NCBI GenBank assembly: GCA_051011135.1
Contig: JBPCUO010000082.1
Location: 1-25,047 of the forward strand
From: JACOND01 sp051011135
GTDB lineage: Bacteria; Bdellovibrionota; Bdellovibrionia; Bdellovibrionales; UBA1609
Length of the DNA: 25,047 bases
Direction of reading: 5' to 3'
The notes below the pieces were generated by a model. It saw only the letters and a program-made list of their open reading frames with translations, was not told the origin of the DNA and did not search any database. The first letter of the stretch is position 1. Each line of letters opens with the position of its first letter. A program made the translations under genes and the position numbers. Below, piece after piece: positions 8,227 to 15,426 of the stretch.

Positions 8227-8486
8227 TGTTGATTCCTTTCGGTTATTTTTAAATTGGACCACTTTCCTGTGAGATTTAATTTTTGTATTTGATTTAAAAC
8301 TCTGGTCTCGCAAATGGAAAGTGGTCTTTTTTCAGCTCTACATATTAAACCTTGATACAATTGATGTTCTGCCCATAAAAGATTTATCATCATCCAAAAT
8401 AAAATAAAAAATCCTTTAATAGAAAGAATTAAAACAAAAGATAGTAAAGTAGCCTCAATAAGGCTTTGACCTTTTTTGTTTTTCAT
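8157..8486 (-). CDS. TadE-like pseudopilin
   Basis: This is a TadE-family minor pilin candidate of the Flp/Tad system. Near the N-terminus KNKKGQSLIEA shows a prepilin-peptidase-type site: cleavage after Gly6 puts Glu at +5. A long hydrophobic helix follows (about residues 10-35). The C-terminal 70 residues contain two Cys and several Trp. The ATG at 8486 is preferred because it gives the short charged leader typical of pseudopilins and has a distant GGAG; the in-frame ATG at 8504 has no visible ribosome binding site but is possible. The gene overlaps the end of the Flp-like pilin gene by 32 bp and the TadG-like gene by 70 bp, suggesting translational coupling. Confidence 0.72.
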   Translation of the reverse strand: MKNKKGQSLIEATLLSFVLILSIKGFFILFWMMINLLWAEHQLYQGLICRAEKRPLSICETRVLNQIQKLNLTGKWSNLKITERNQQWKGFIKWKFYKWTFLVKSQLYL

Positions 8487-8826
8487 CTGAACTGGCAGCT
8501 CCATTCATAAAATTACTTAAATCACTTCTTTGGAAATCTTTTTTCCTTACATTATCCGTTTTTGCTTTTTGAGGTCGCCCTTGAAGAGCGTAGACCGCAT
8601 TAGCAAAACGGGATTTAATAGTTTGATTCAAGGTTCGAATAATACCTATTGTAGCAATTCCCATAAGTGCAATAAGTATCAGATACTCAATTAAACCCTG
8701 TCCTTTATTATTGAGTTTTTTGAGTTGATACTTGGTTTTCAAATATTTTTCCTTGAGAAAAACATAAGTGTATCTCAAACGGCTTTTAGAAAACCAGCTT
8801 GATAGATGTGTTTGATTTTTTGGCAT
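8455..8826 (-). CDS. flp: Flp-like type IVb pilin with long leader
   Basis: This is the probable major subunit of the Flp/Tad pilus. The mature N-terminus has the Flp signature: NNKG (39-42), then QGLIEYLILIALMGIATIGI. Cleavage after Gly42 gives Glu at +5 and Tyr at +6, the Glu-Tyr pair that defines Flp pilins. Two features are odd: the pre-sequence is about 42 residues with many basic residues (Flp leaders are usually under 20), and the mature part is about 81 residues, longer than classical Flp, with a hydrophilic Lys/Ser-rich tail. The start at 8826 has an excellent AAAGGAGG site 4 nt upstream; an upstream in-frame ATG at 8856 lacks one. It is first in the pilus operon, with nothing upstream in the same direction except a doubtful small ORF. 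Confidence 0.8.
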   Translation of the reverse strand: MPKNQTHLSSWFSKSRLRYTYVFLKEKYLKTKYQLKKLNNKGQGLIEYLILIALMGIATIGIIRTLNQTIKSRFANAVYALQGRPQKAKTDNVRKKDFQRSDLSNFMNGAASSDEKQKRSKPY

Positions 8827-8939
8827 AAAACCTCCTTTTGCATTAGGTTTTTGCAAAAATACCCCCTAAAAGGAGCAAGATTTTGAGTTTTTTAAGTGGT
8901 TTTTTTTCAAAGTGTTGAAATAGGAATTTTTTGAAAAGA

Positions 8940-9098
8940 TTATTTTCTTTTTTCTCTTTTGCATTTGATATAAACCTGCAAAAGGCTTTTATAAGCTTCC
9001 TCTTTGAGGTTGTATTTTTTTAAAACCTTATAAAAGATTTCTATCTCTTTGAGTTGTAAGACTTTTTTTCGAGTGAGATTTTTTTCAGTTTGACTCAT
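8940..9098 (-). CDS. Possible small basic protein (52 aa)
   Basis: A 52-codon ORF starts at an ATG (9098) and ends with TAA at 8940. It encodes a basic, mostly helical peptide beginning MSQTEKNLTRKKVLQLKEIE and ending in a Lys/Arg cluster. No clear ribosome binding site precedes the ATG, and no family is recognised. It sits in the 369-bp gap between the divergent Flp-like pilin and folD starts, in the same direction as the pilus operon. It could be a small regulator, a chance ORF or a UTR segment. The rest of the gap (8841-8939 and 9099-9150) is very AT-rich and shows nothing else that can be supported. Confidence 0.35.
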   Translation of the reverse strand: MSQTEKNLTRKKVLQLKEIEIFYKVLKKYNLKEEAYKSLLQVYIKCKREKRK

Positions 9099-9150
9099 AG
9101 AAGTTTTATATGTCAATTCGCTTTATAAGTCTATAAAAAATGACTTTAAG

Positions 9151-9179
9151 TTGAATTCCCTTTGAGAAAAGGCTATGTA
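9151..9179 (+). promoter_or_regulatory. Possible sigma70-type promoter of folD
   Basis: TTGAAT (9151-9156) and TATGTA (9174-9179) are separated by 17 bp and each match the consensus hexamers at four of six positions. Transcription would begin near 9186, just before the preferred folD start at 9196. The short leader makes this only a candidate. Confidence 0.3.
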
Positions 9180-9195
9180 TAGGAGAGTTTTTAGT

Positions 9196-10062
9196 ATGAT
9201 ATATTTAGATGGTAAATCTTTGAGCCAATCTTTGCTAGACGATTTAAAGTCTCGGGTTCAAGCTTTCAAAAAAAAACATTCTTTTGTTCCGGGGCTTGCT
9301 GTTTTTTTAGTAGGAGAAGATTTAGCAAGTGAAATTTATGTTAAACAAAAAATCAAACAATGCTCTTTCGTTGGGTTTCATTCTCTTTTAAAAAAATTTC
9401 CAGCAGATATTAAAACTTCAGATTTAAAAAAAGAAATAGAAAAGCTGAATCAAGATGCACGATTTCATGGGATTTTGATTCAGCTTCCACTACCTTCCTC
9501 TTTGAAAGAATCTCTTGTTTTATCTTGGTTAGATCCCAGAAAAGATGTAGATGGTTTAACTTTAGAAAACAAAGCTCTTTTATGGTCTGGGCAAAAAAGA
9601 GTTGTCCCTTGCACTCCTTTAGGAATTATACAGCTTTTAAAACATTATCAAATACCTTTAGAAGGTCAAAAAGTTGTGGTGGTAGGTCGTAGTCAAATTG
9701 TAGGTCTTCCTATGGTTCAACAATTACTTTCTTATCAAGCGACTGTAACTATTTGTCATTCTAAGACTCAAAATTTAAAACAAGAATGTCTCCTAGCAGA
9801 TATTGTTATCTCTTGTGCTGGAAAAAAATCTTTGTTGAATAAAGATTTTTTTAAAAAAGGAGCTGTTGTGGTGGATGTAGGGATACATAGAGAAATAAAA
9901 GATGGAAAAACTTTTTTAAAAGGAGATGTCAATGCAGAGGGTTTAGAGGGGCATTTAAAAGCTTTATCTCCCGTACCTAAAGGTGTTGGCCCTATGACTA
10001 TTGCTATGCTTTTAGAAAATACTTTTCAACTGGCAGAACTTTCTTTAAAAGAAAATCAATAA
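9196..10062 (+). CDS. folD: FolD, methylenetetrahydrofolate dehydrogenase/cyclohydrolase
   Basis: FolD is a cytoplasmic bifunctional enzyme that interconverts 5,10-methylene-THF and 10-formyl-THF using NADP+. Visible motifs are the catalytic SEIYVKQK with Lys52, HGILIQLPLP (91-100), DVDG (117-120), PCTPLGI (139-145), the nucleotide-binding VVVGRSQIVGLP (161-172) and SPVPKGVGPMT (258-268). In the last motif the usual PGGVGP reads PKGVGP. At 288 residues the length is typical. The ATG at 9196 is preferred over the one at 9175: it has an AGGAGAG site and gives the family's normal N-terminus (IYLDGK), while 9175 lacks a site and may lie within a -10 element. The gcvT gene follows 10 bp downstream. 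Both feed the same methylene-THF pool. Confidence 0.97.
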   Translation: MIYLDGKSLSQSLLDDLKSRVQAFKKKHSFVPGLAVFLVGEDLASEIYVKQKIKQCSFVGFHSLLKKFPADIKTSDLKKEIEKLNQDARFHGILIQLPLPSSLKESLVLSWLDPRKDVDGLTLENKALLWSGQKRVVPCTPLGIIQLLKHYQIPLEGQKVVVVGRSQIVGLPMVQQLLSYQATVTICHSKTQNLKQECLLADIVISCAGKKSLLNKDFFKKGAVVVDVGIHREIKDGKTFLKGDVNAEGLEGHLKALSPVPKGVGPMTIAMLLENTFQLAELSLKENQ

Positions 10063-10072
10063 AGGATATTTT

Positions 10073-11140
10073 ATGAATCACACAGCTCTTTATGAATCTC
10101 ATTTAAATTTAGGAGCAAAGATGGTCGCTTTTGCGGGTTGGAAAATGCCTTTTTCTTATACCAATCCTACAAAAGAACATCTTAATGTAAGATCTCATGG
10201 CGGACTTTTTGATGTTTCTCATATGGGAGAAATTCGAATTCGAGGTCCTCAAAGCTTGGATTTTTTAGCAGCTTTACTACCTAGCTCTATCCAATCTTTA
10301 GAGGAAGGCCGGTCTCAATACTCTTTTTTATGTACGGAGCAGGGCTATTTAATAGATGATTTAATTGTTTATTGTTTTAAAAAAGAAGAGGATTATCTTT
10401 TATGTGTAAATGCAGCAACCAAGGATAAAGATTTTAATTTTTTAAAATCTCATCTTAAAAATCAAGATCTTGAAATGAGTGACGAAAGTTCTTCTTGGGG
10501 GATGATAGCAGTTCAAGGTCCAAAATCCTTGCTTTTATGTGAGGAAGTTTTTCCTGATATAAAATTTTCCTCTATTAAAAAATTTCATTTTGCCTCCCAA
10601 AATTCTATTATTTTTTCAAGAACAGGTTACACAGGAGAGGAAGGTTTTGAGATTTATATTCCTTGGAATCAAAGTGAATCTGTATGGAAAGCTTTTTTAG
10701 AAAAAGCCCAGGCTTTTTCGATTCAGCCCACAGGGTTAGGGGCTAGAGATACTTTAAGATTAGAGATGGCCTATCTTTTATCGGGTCAAGATTTTGATGA
10801 AAGCCGTAATCCCTTAGAAGCGGGATTATCTTGGGTGATGAAAAACCCTAAAAATTATGTGGGTAAGCAAGCGCTTTTGAATCAAAAAAAAAGGGGCGAA
10901 AGCTTGAAAGCTTTTATTATGAAAGAGGCTTTAGGAGTGCCTAGAAAGGGATATTCTGTCGTATCTTCTTCTGGTAAGGTGATAGGAAAAGTGACAAGTG
11001 GTGCTAAATCTCCTAGTCTTGAGAAAATGATAGGATTAGCTTATATAAAAGAGCAGGACGAAGATTGTTTTTTAGAGATTAGAGAATCTAAAGCGGAAAT
11101 AGAAATTGTATCAGGTCCGTTTTTAAAAAAGGAGAGTTAA
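10073..11140 (+). CDS. gcvT: GcvT, glycine cleavage system aminomethyltransferase
   Basis: This T protein transfers the aminomethyl-derived one-carbon unit from lipoyl-GcvH to THF, releasing ammonia and methylene-THF. Evidence is the N-terminus LYESHLNLGAKMVAFAGWKM, GGLFDVSHMGE (43-53), YLIDDLIVY (92-100, holding the conserved Asp region), SRTGYTGEEGFEIYIP and LGARDTLRLEMAYLLSGQD. The C-terminal barrel contains VGKQALL and GKVTSGAKSPSLEKMIGLAY. At 355 residues it is full length. AAAGGA precedes the ATG. It lies in an operon with folD upstream and gcvH one base downstream. The glycine decarboxylase gene (gcvP) is not in the window. Confidence 0.97.
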   Translation: MNHTALYESHLNLGAKMVAFAGWKMPFSYTNPTKEHLNVRSHGGLFDVSHMGEIRIRGPQSLDFLAALLPSSIQSLEEGRSQYSFLCTEQGYLIDDLIVYCFKKEEDYLLCVNAATKDKDFNFLKSHLKNQDLEMSDESSSWGMIAVQGPKSLLLCEEVFPDIKFSSIKKFHFASQNSIIFSRTGYTGEEGFEIYIPWNQSESVWKAFLEKAQAFSIQPTGLGARDTLRLEMAYLLSGQDFDESRNPLEAGLSWVMKNPKNYVGKQALLNQKKRGESLKAFIMKEALGVPRKGYSVVSSSGKVIGKVTSGAKSPSLEKMIGLAYIKEQDEDCFLEIRESKAEIEIVSGPFLKKES

Positions 11141-11141
11141 A

Positions 11142-11567
11142 ATGAGCGTTGAAGAAACCCCTAGGCACCTTATGGTTCCAGAAGATAATTATTATTATAC
11201 AAAAACTCATGAATGGGTTTCTTTAGATGATAAAAACTCAGTCACTATTGGTATTACTTATTATGCTCAAGATAGTTTAGGTGAAGTTGTAAGTTGGAAG
11301 CTTCCTCAAAAAGGACAATTTTTTGAAAAGGGCCAAGCTTTTGGATGGGTAGAAAGTAATAAAAGCGCTAGTGATGTTTATATGCCTGTTTCAGGAGAGG
11401 TTGTGGAAGTTAATAGCAGCCTTACTCCAGGCTTGATTAGTGATAAACCTATGGATGAAGGATGGTTGATTCGTGTTGAGATTGCTAAAGAGGCTGAGTT
11501 AGCTCAGCTTTTAAATCCAGCGACTTATAAAAAATTTTTAGAAGAAGAAATTAAAAACTTAGAATAA
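11142..11567 (+). CDS. gcvH: GcvH, glycine cleavage system lipoyl carrier protein
   Basis: This small shuttle protein carries lipoamide-bound intermediates between the P, T and L proteins. The lipoylation motif is seen as VESNKSASDVYMPVSGEV, with Lys74 as the expected lipoyl site. The flanking THEWVS (22-27), ITYYAQDSLGEVV and ISDKPMDEGWLIRV are family-typical. At 141 residues it is slightly long because of about 10 additional N-terminal residues. An ATG at 11172 would remove them, but the 11142 ATG has the better site (GGAG in the end of gcvT) and close coupling to gcvT. The tRNA-Leu(UAG) gene begins only 6 bp after its stop, so it may be on the same transcript. Confidence 0.97.
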   Translation: MSVEETPRHLMVPEDNYYYTKTHEWVSLDDKNSVTIGITYYAQDSLGEVVSWKLPQKGQFFEKGQAFGWVESNKSASDVYMPVSGEVVEVNSSLTPGLISDKPMDEGWLIRVEIAKEAELAQLLNPATYKKFLEEEIKNLE

Positions 11568-11572
11568 AAAAA

Positions 11573-11659
11573 GCCCGCGTGGCGGAACTGGCAGACGCGC
11601 TAGACTTAGGATCTAGTACCTTTTTTGGTGTGGGGGTTCGACTCCCTTCGCGGGCACCA
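11573..11659 (+). tRNA. tRNA-Leu (anticodon UAG)
   Basis: The acceptor stem GCCCGCG (11573-11579) pairs with CGCGGGC (11649-11655), followed by discriminator A and an encoded CCA. The anticodon stem CTAGA/TCTAG encloses the loop CTTAGGA, giving anticodon UAG. The long variable arm (ACC/GGT stem) and D-arm sequence are those of class II leucine tRNAs. It reads CUA and probably other CUN codons. A T-rich stretch downstream (11662-11677) may help termination. Confidence 0.97.
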
Positions 11660-11709
11660 TATTTTTCTTTTTTTGATAAAAATTTCTGCCTTAAAATCCA
11701 CGAAAAAAG

Positions 11710-11731
11710 GCTAAGAATCAAGGTTTTTAGC
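11710..11731 (+). other. Small inverted repeat upstream of the exported-protein cassette
   Basis: GCTAAGAA (11710-11717) pairs with TTTTTAGC (11724-11731), one pair being G-U, around a 6-nt loop. No T run follows directly, so it is not a good terminator. It lies between the tRNA-Leu gene and the 589-residue protein gene and could be an operator or a chance hairpin. The TATATT at 11735-11740 just after it resembles a -10 element. Confidence 0.25.
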
Positions 11732-11777
11732 GGGTATATTTTACAAAGTAACTAGACAATTTTTGAAGGATAGCATA

Positions 11778-11801
11778 ATGACACATTATGTCTATCTCTA
11801 G
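11778..11801 (+). promoter_or_regulatory. Possible 7-codon upstream ORF overlapping the next gene's start
   Basis: An ATG at 11778 lies 7 nt after GAAGGA (11765-11770), an ideal ribosome binding distance. It opens a 7-codon frame (MTHYVYL, then TAG at 11799-11801). The real gene's ATG at 11788 lies inside it in another frame, 17 nt from that site. Ribosomes would therefore favour the mini-ORF, implying re-initiation or low expression of the gene, unless the site simply serves the second ATG poorly. Confidence 0.35.
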
Positions 11802-13557
11802 ATTTTTATCAAGCCTATTAAATCTCTTTGTAAAGATCTGTTTGAGTGTGAGTTTTTTTTTGATGCTAGCATCTTCAATGGCTTACTCTCATGATCATTC
11901 TTCAAATGCCAAAGATGTTGAAGTGGCTTTATCTCTTTTTGAAAAATCTATTTTATTATCTCCAGAGCTTCTATCTTCTATTCAAAAAAACTCTGTCACT
12001 CCCTTTTACAAAGTTGGAAAACATAAAGTTTATTTAGATGAAGGTTTTTGGAATTTAACAAAAGCTTGGGTTCGAATTTACATCAATGATATTGAAAAAC
12101 ATTGCAATTGTGATTTAGACCCTGACATTGTTGTTGAAGAAGCTAGAAAGCATCTCCCTCAAGGTTTTTTAAAACAAAAAATTTTATCTTCAGGAAAACA
12201 CTTTGCAGAAGAAGCAAGTTACACAGGAGTTTATATTACAGCAAAGTATGGTTATGTTATGGCAGGTTTGAAATTAAGTGCTGAAGTAGCAGAAACTATT
12301 ATTTCTGTTTTTTTAGGAATGAAGGGAATCCATGTTGTATGTACCGCTATTGATATTATGTTGTATCCTATTGTGAGAGGAATTCAAAAACATACGAGAT
12401 CTTTTTTTTATGGAAGGCAGTTAGAATCTAGCGGTGGATTAGTTCTTTTAAAAACCGCTTGGTTTTCTCGTCAAATTAGAAAAAGTAAGAAAAAAGTTTT
12501 TTTCCATATCGATCAAGCTTTAGAGTTTCGAGATCAAGAATTAAAAGAAGTTAATGAAAAGGGTCCAAAAAGTTTATTTAATAAACAGGGCCATAGATTA
12601 ACTTGGTTAGAAAATTTAAAGCACAAAACAGATCCTTTGTTTAAAGAGATTAGACAATTAGAGCTGAACCTTGATGCAGCAACTCACCCCTGGAAAAAAC
12701 AACAAATAGAAAAGCAAATTCTTAAAAAAAGAAACAAAATAGAAAAAATTTCAAAAGTAAGTAGAAAAGATTTTTTTGGTCATAGATTTAAAAGATTTTT
12801 ATTTTTGAAATCTAGAAAAGGTAAAAAAACATATATGGTCGGAAAAGATCAACAAGATAAAATGGTTCAAAAGGGGTTGATGTGGCCTTTATCCTTACAA
12901 GAAAATGTTATTGAACCTTCATTATCTTCTAAAACACAAAAAGGTCCTTTAAAGCTGCAACCTGATCTTATTAGAGATGGTTTGATTGAAGAATTTTTAT
13001 CTCAAAAATTCTCAGATGAAAACTTAGATAACAAAAAAGAAACAATCCAATCCTTTTTAAAAGATATAGAGAGCATTTTTGATACTCGCTTATCTTCTCA
13101 AGAGCGCCTTATGAAAGTTTATATTTTAGAAACTGCTTTTGGAGTTTTATTATCTAAATTTTTTAAAGTTTCTTTTAAAGCTTTATCTAAAAAATATCAT
13201 CTTTCTTTTTCTGATCGATTAAGGCTTCATTGGAATTTTGGTCGATTCTTTCATTCCATTTATGATTTTTCTGATTTTTTAACTTCTGTTGCTGTTATTA
13301 AAAATAAAAAGAAAATACAGTTTCATAAATATGAATCTATGGAAAAAACTCTTGCCCTATTAAGTTACCTTTATGAAATGCAAAAATTTTTAAAGAATAA
13401 AAATTTAAATAAAGTTTCTCTTTTTGAAAAATTAAACTCTCAAAAGTATTATATAGAATCTATTTCTTTATCTAAAAATAAAAACAGAAAAATTAAATTA
13501 ATACCTTTTGTAAGAAAAAATATTGAATGCAAAAAACTTGTGGAGAAGGCGTTATGA
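11788..13557 (+). CDS. Unknown large exported protein, first gene of an envelope cassette
   Basis: No family is recognised for this 589-residue protein. A basic N-terminus plus hydrophobic core at about 10-33 (ending ASSMAYSHD) looks like a signal peptide or anchor. A CNCD motif sits near residue 109. A second hydrophobic region covers about 145-205 (SYTGVYITAKYGYVMAGL, later FLGMKGIHVVCTAIDIML) and might insert into a membrane. The remainder is strongly charged and helical, with a Lys/Glu-rich coiled-coil-like part at about 280-330. The start ATG at 11788 is suboptimally spaced from the only ribosome binding site. The stop overlaps the next ATG as ATGA, indicating coupling. It begins a run of five genes, all with export signals, suggesting a shared envelope function that cannot be named. 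Confidence 0.85.
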   Translation: MSISRFLSSLLNLFVKICLSVSFFLMLASSMAYSHDHSSNAKDVEVALSLFEKSILLSPELLSSIQKNSVTPFYKVGKHKVYLDEGFWNLTKAWVRIYINDIEKHCNCDLDPDIVVEEARKHLPQGFLKQKILSSGKHFAEEASYTGVYITAKYGYVMAGLKLSAEVAETIISVFLGMKGIHVVCTAIDIMLYPIVRGIQKHTRSFFYGRQLESSGGLVLLKTAWFSRQIRKSKKKVFFHIDQALEFRDQELKEVNEKGPKSLFNKQGHRLTWLENLKHKTDPLFKEIRQLELNLDAATHPWKKQQIEKQILKKRNKIEKISKVSRKDFFGHRFKRFLFLKSRKGKKTYMVGKDQQDKMVQKGLMWPLSLQENVIEPSLSSKTQKGPLKLQPDLIRDGLIEEFLSQKFSDENLDNKKETIQSFLKDIESIFDTRLSSQERLMKVYILETAFGVLLSKFFKVSFKALSKKYHLSFSDRLRLHWNFGRFFHSIYDFSDFLTSVAVIKNKKKIQFHKYESMEKTLALLSYLYEMQKFLKNKNLNKVSLFEKLNSQKYYIESISLSKNKNRKIKLIPFVRKNIECKKLVEKAL

Positions 13558-14177
13558 TAAGATCTATTGTATTTATAATTCCCTTTGTTTTTTGTGCGTT
13601 TTCAGCAAACCCTTCTTTATCTGATAAATGTTCAAAATTATTTCAATCTCAGTTAAGCCGTTCTCGATCAGAGATTCAGCTTTCTCAAAATAAAGCTGGG
13701 GAAAATCTTTATGCTCATGAAGTTTTTTCTTCTGTTTATAAAAATCTTGTTTATCTAAAAGGGGTTTTACCTCCTGCAGAGATTCAATCTTATGTTTCTC
13801 AATTAGAAAAAGTGATGAATTTATTTGAAAATCATTCTTCCCACATGAAACCTCGTCTAAAAGTATTAGAAGATTCTCAATTTTTGGAATCTCTTAAGTC
13901 TTTTCCAAAAATGATAGAGTTTATAAAAAGTGATAAAGTTAAAAATTATGAATCTTTAGATACTCAAAATATTATAAAATTAGTGTTGTCTACTTTTAGT
14001 CAACATACACTGACTTATTTAACACACTCTAAAGACAAATTAGATTGGTCTAGGTTTCGAGTCATTATTAAAAGCATTTCTGATTTTAATAATCAGCCTA
14101 GCGTGTTTACTCTTTATAAAATCCAAAGAGCTGTTAAAGAAAAGTATTCTATAAAGGAGTACATTAACTGTAAATAA
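13554..14177 (+). CDS. Unknown exported helical protein
   Basis: This 207-residue protein has an N-terminal signal peptide (MIRSIVFIIPFVFCAFSANP, cleavage near residue 18) followed by an all-helical, charged domain with no recognised family. One Cys lies soon after the predicted cleavage region and one is near the C-terminus (INCK), which could pair in the periplasm. The ATG at 13554 is preferred over the ORF's earlier ATG at 13527. It has GGAG upstream and overlaps the previous stop in an ATGA arrangement, so the two proteins are probably made in linked amounts. A partner relation with the 589-residue protein is inference from this coupling. Confidence 0.82.
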   Translation: MIRSIVFIIPFVFCAFSANPSLSDKCSKLFQSQLSRSRSEIQLSQNKAGENLYAHEVFSSVYKNLVYLKGVLPPAEIQSYVSQLEKVMNLFENHSSHMKPRLKVLEDSQFLESLKSFPKMIEFIKSDKVKNYESLDTQNIIKLVLSTFSQHTLTYLTHSKDKLDWSRFRVIIKSISDFNNQPSVFTLYKIQRAVKEKYSIKEYINCK

Positions 14178-14197
14178 AAAAACAAGGAGTTTATGTT

Positions 14198-15418
14198 ATG
14201 AAAAAAATAATTTTTTTAATATCATTTTGCGGAGTTCTTATATCTTGTGGAGATTTGTTAAACTCTGAGATTGTAGATTCTAAAGTTTCGAGTCGAAGCG
14301 ATTCCTTTTCCCCCAAAGACAGGCAAGAACTATTTCCTAATCCTCTTTTTATCGCTTTAGTCGATCAGGAAGATCAAGCTGTTTTACAGGAAATGATTGA
14401 CGAAAATGGACAATATCTTTTTGATAAGAATAGAAATGGAGATACAGCATTAGCTGTTGCTATTCAATTTTATAACCTTGAAGGAGCTTTATTTGTTGCA
14501 GAACAATTAAGCCCTCAGCATCTTTTTGAAACAAATAATCAAGGAGAAAGCTATCTTTATTTAGCGTCTCAACAAGGGTATGTAAAACTTATTCAGGCTT
14601 TGTCTGCGCAATTCTATGATAGCGAACGATTTGCCTTTTTATCAGATTATGAATTTTCAGATTTAGATAAAGAGACTCTCGATGGAGAGAGGTCTCTTCA
14701 TATTGCAAAAAATTATGTTACAGCAGAAGCTTTAGAATATGAATACTGGAGAGGCTTGGAGTATCCTATGAGAAAATTTCAATATCTTCAAAATAAAGAA
14801 GGTCAAACTTTTTTACACACATCTATTAGAGATCAAAATAGAGATTTACTTTTTTGGGGAGTGGAAAATAATTGCATGAAAAAAGAAGAATGGGAGCATC
14901 AAAAAAGCTATTATAAATATCCTATGTTTGTCTGGAAAGGAATTCAAAAATATGGGAAAAGCATTCATCTCGATTGGGATGATGTTATAAATACTCAAGA
15001 CAATCAGGGAATGACTCCTGTTAATTTTGCTGCTAAAAACGCGTACTTAGAGGCTCTTGATATTCTTTCGACCTGCCAATGGGTGGATTATATTTTACCT
15101 GATCATCAAGGAAATATTCCTCTTCAAAATCTTCTATTAACTTTAAATCCTTCTAACAAAAATCATAGCGAGGAGATTAAAAAATCTTTTACTCTTCTTA
15201 TGGAAAGCCAAACTCGATTAACTTGGTTGGGAATATCAGATCAAGTTAATTTTGTGAATCAAAAAGGGGATTCGAGCTTGCATATTGCTGCTCGATTTTC
15301 AGATCCTTTCTTTTATGAGCAGCTGAAAAAATATGGTGATAGGGAGCAAGAAAATCATGAAGGTCACACTCCTAAAGAAATTTTTGAATCTACTAGAAAA
15401 CATAGTAGTCTTTTTTAA
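14198..15418 (+). CDS. Ankyrin-repeat lipoprotein
   Basis: This 406-residue predicted lipoprotein has signal sequence residues 1-16 and lipobox LISC with Cys17. Ankyrin-type units follow: NRNGDTALAVAIQF (about 85-98), NNQGESYLYLASQQGYVKLI (about 108-128), a TLDGERSLHIA unit (about 160), NKEGQTFLHTSIRDQNRDLL (about 196-215), NQGMTPVNFAAKNAYLEAL (about 268-286), and a last unit NQKGDSSLHIAARFSDP followed by NHEGHTPKEIF. Ankyrin repeats are protein-binding scaffolds; a cell-surface or periplasmic one could bind another protein of this cassette or of another cell. AAGGAG lies 8 nt before the chosen ATG; an ATG 5 nt earlier opens only a two-codon frame. The next gene begins 8 bp after its stop. 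Its binding partner is unknown. Confidence 0.88.
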   Translation: MKKIIFLISFCGVLISCGDLLNSEIVDSKVSSRSDSFSPKDRQELFPNPLFIALVDQEDQAVLQEMIDENGQYLFDKNRNGDTALAVAIQFYNLEGALFVAEQLSPQHLFETNNQGESYLYLASQQGYVKLIQALSAQFYDSERFAFLSDYEFSDLDKETLDGERSLHIAKNYVTAEALEYEYWRGLEYPMRKFQYLQNKEGQTFLHTSIRDQNRDLLFWGVENNCMKKEEWEHQKSYYKYPMFVWKGIQKYGKSIHLDWDDVINTQDNQGMTPVNFAAKNAYLEALDILSTCQWVDYILPDHQGNIPLQNLLLTLNPSNKNHSEEIKKSFTLLMESQTRLTWLGISDQVNFVNQKGDSSLHIAARFSDPFFYEQLKKYGDREQENHEGHTPKEIFESTRKHSSLF

Positions 15419-15426
15419 GGTATAAA

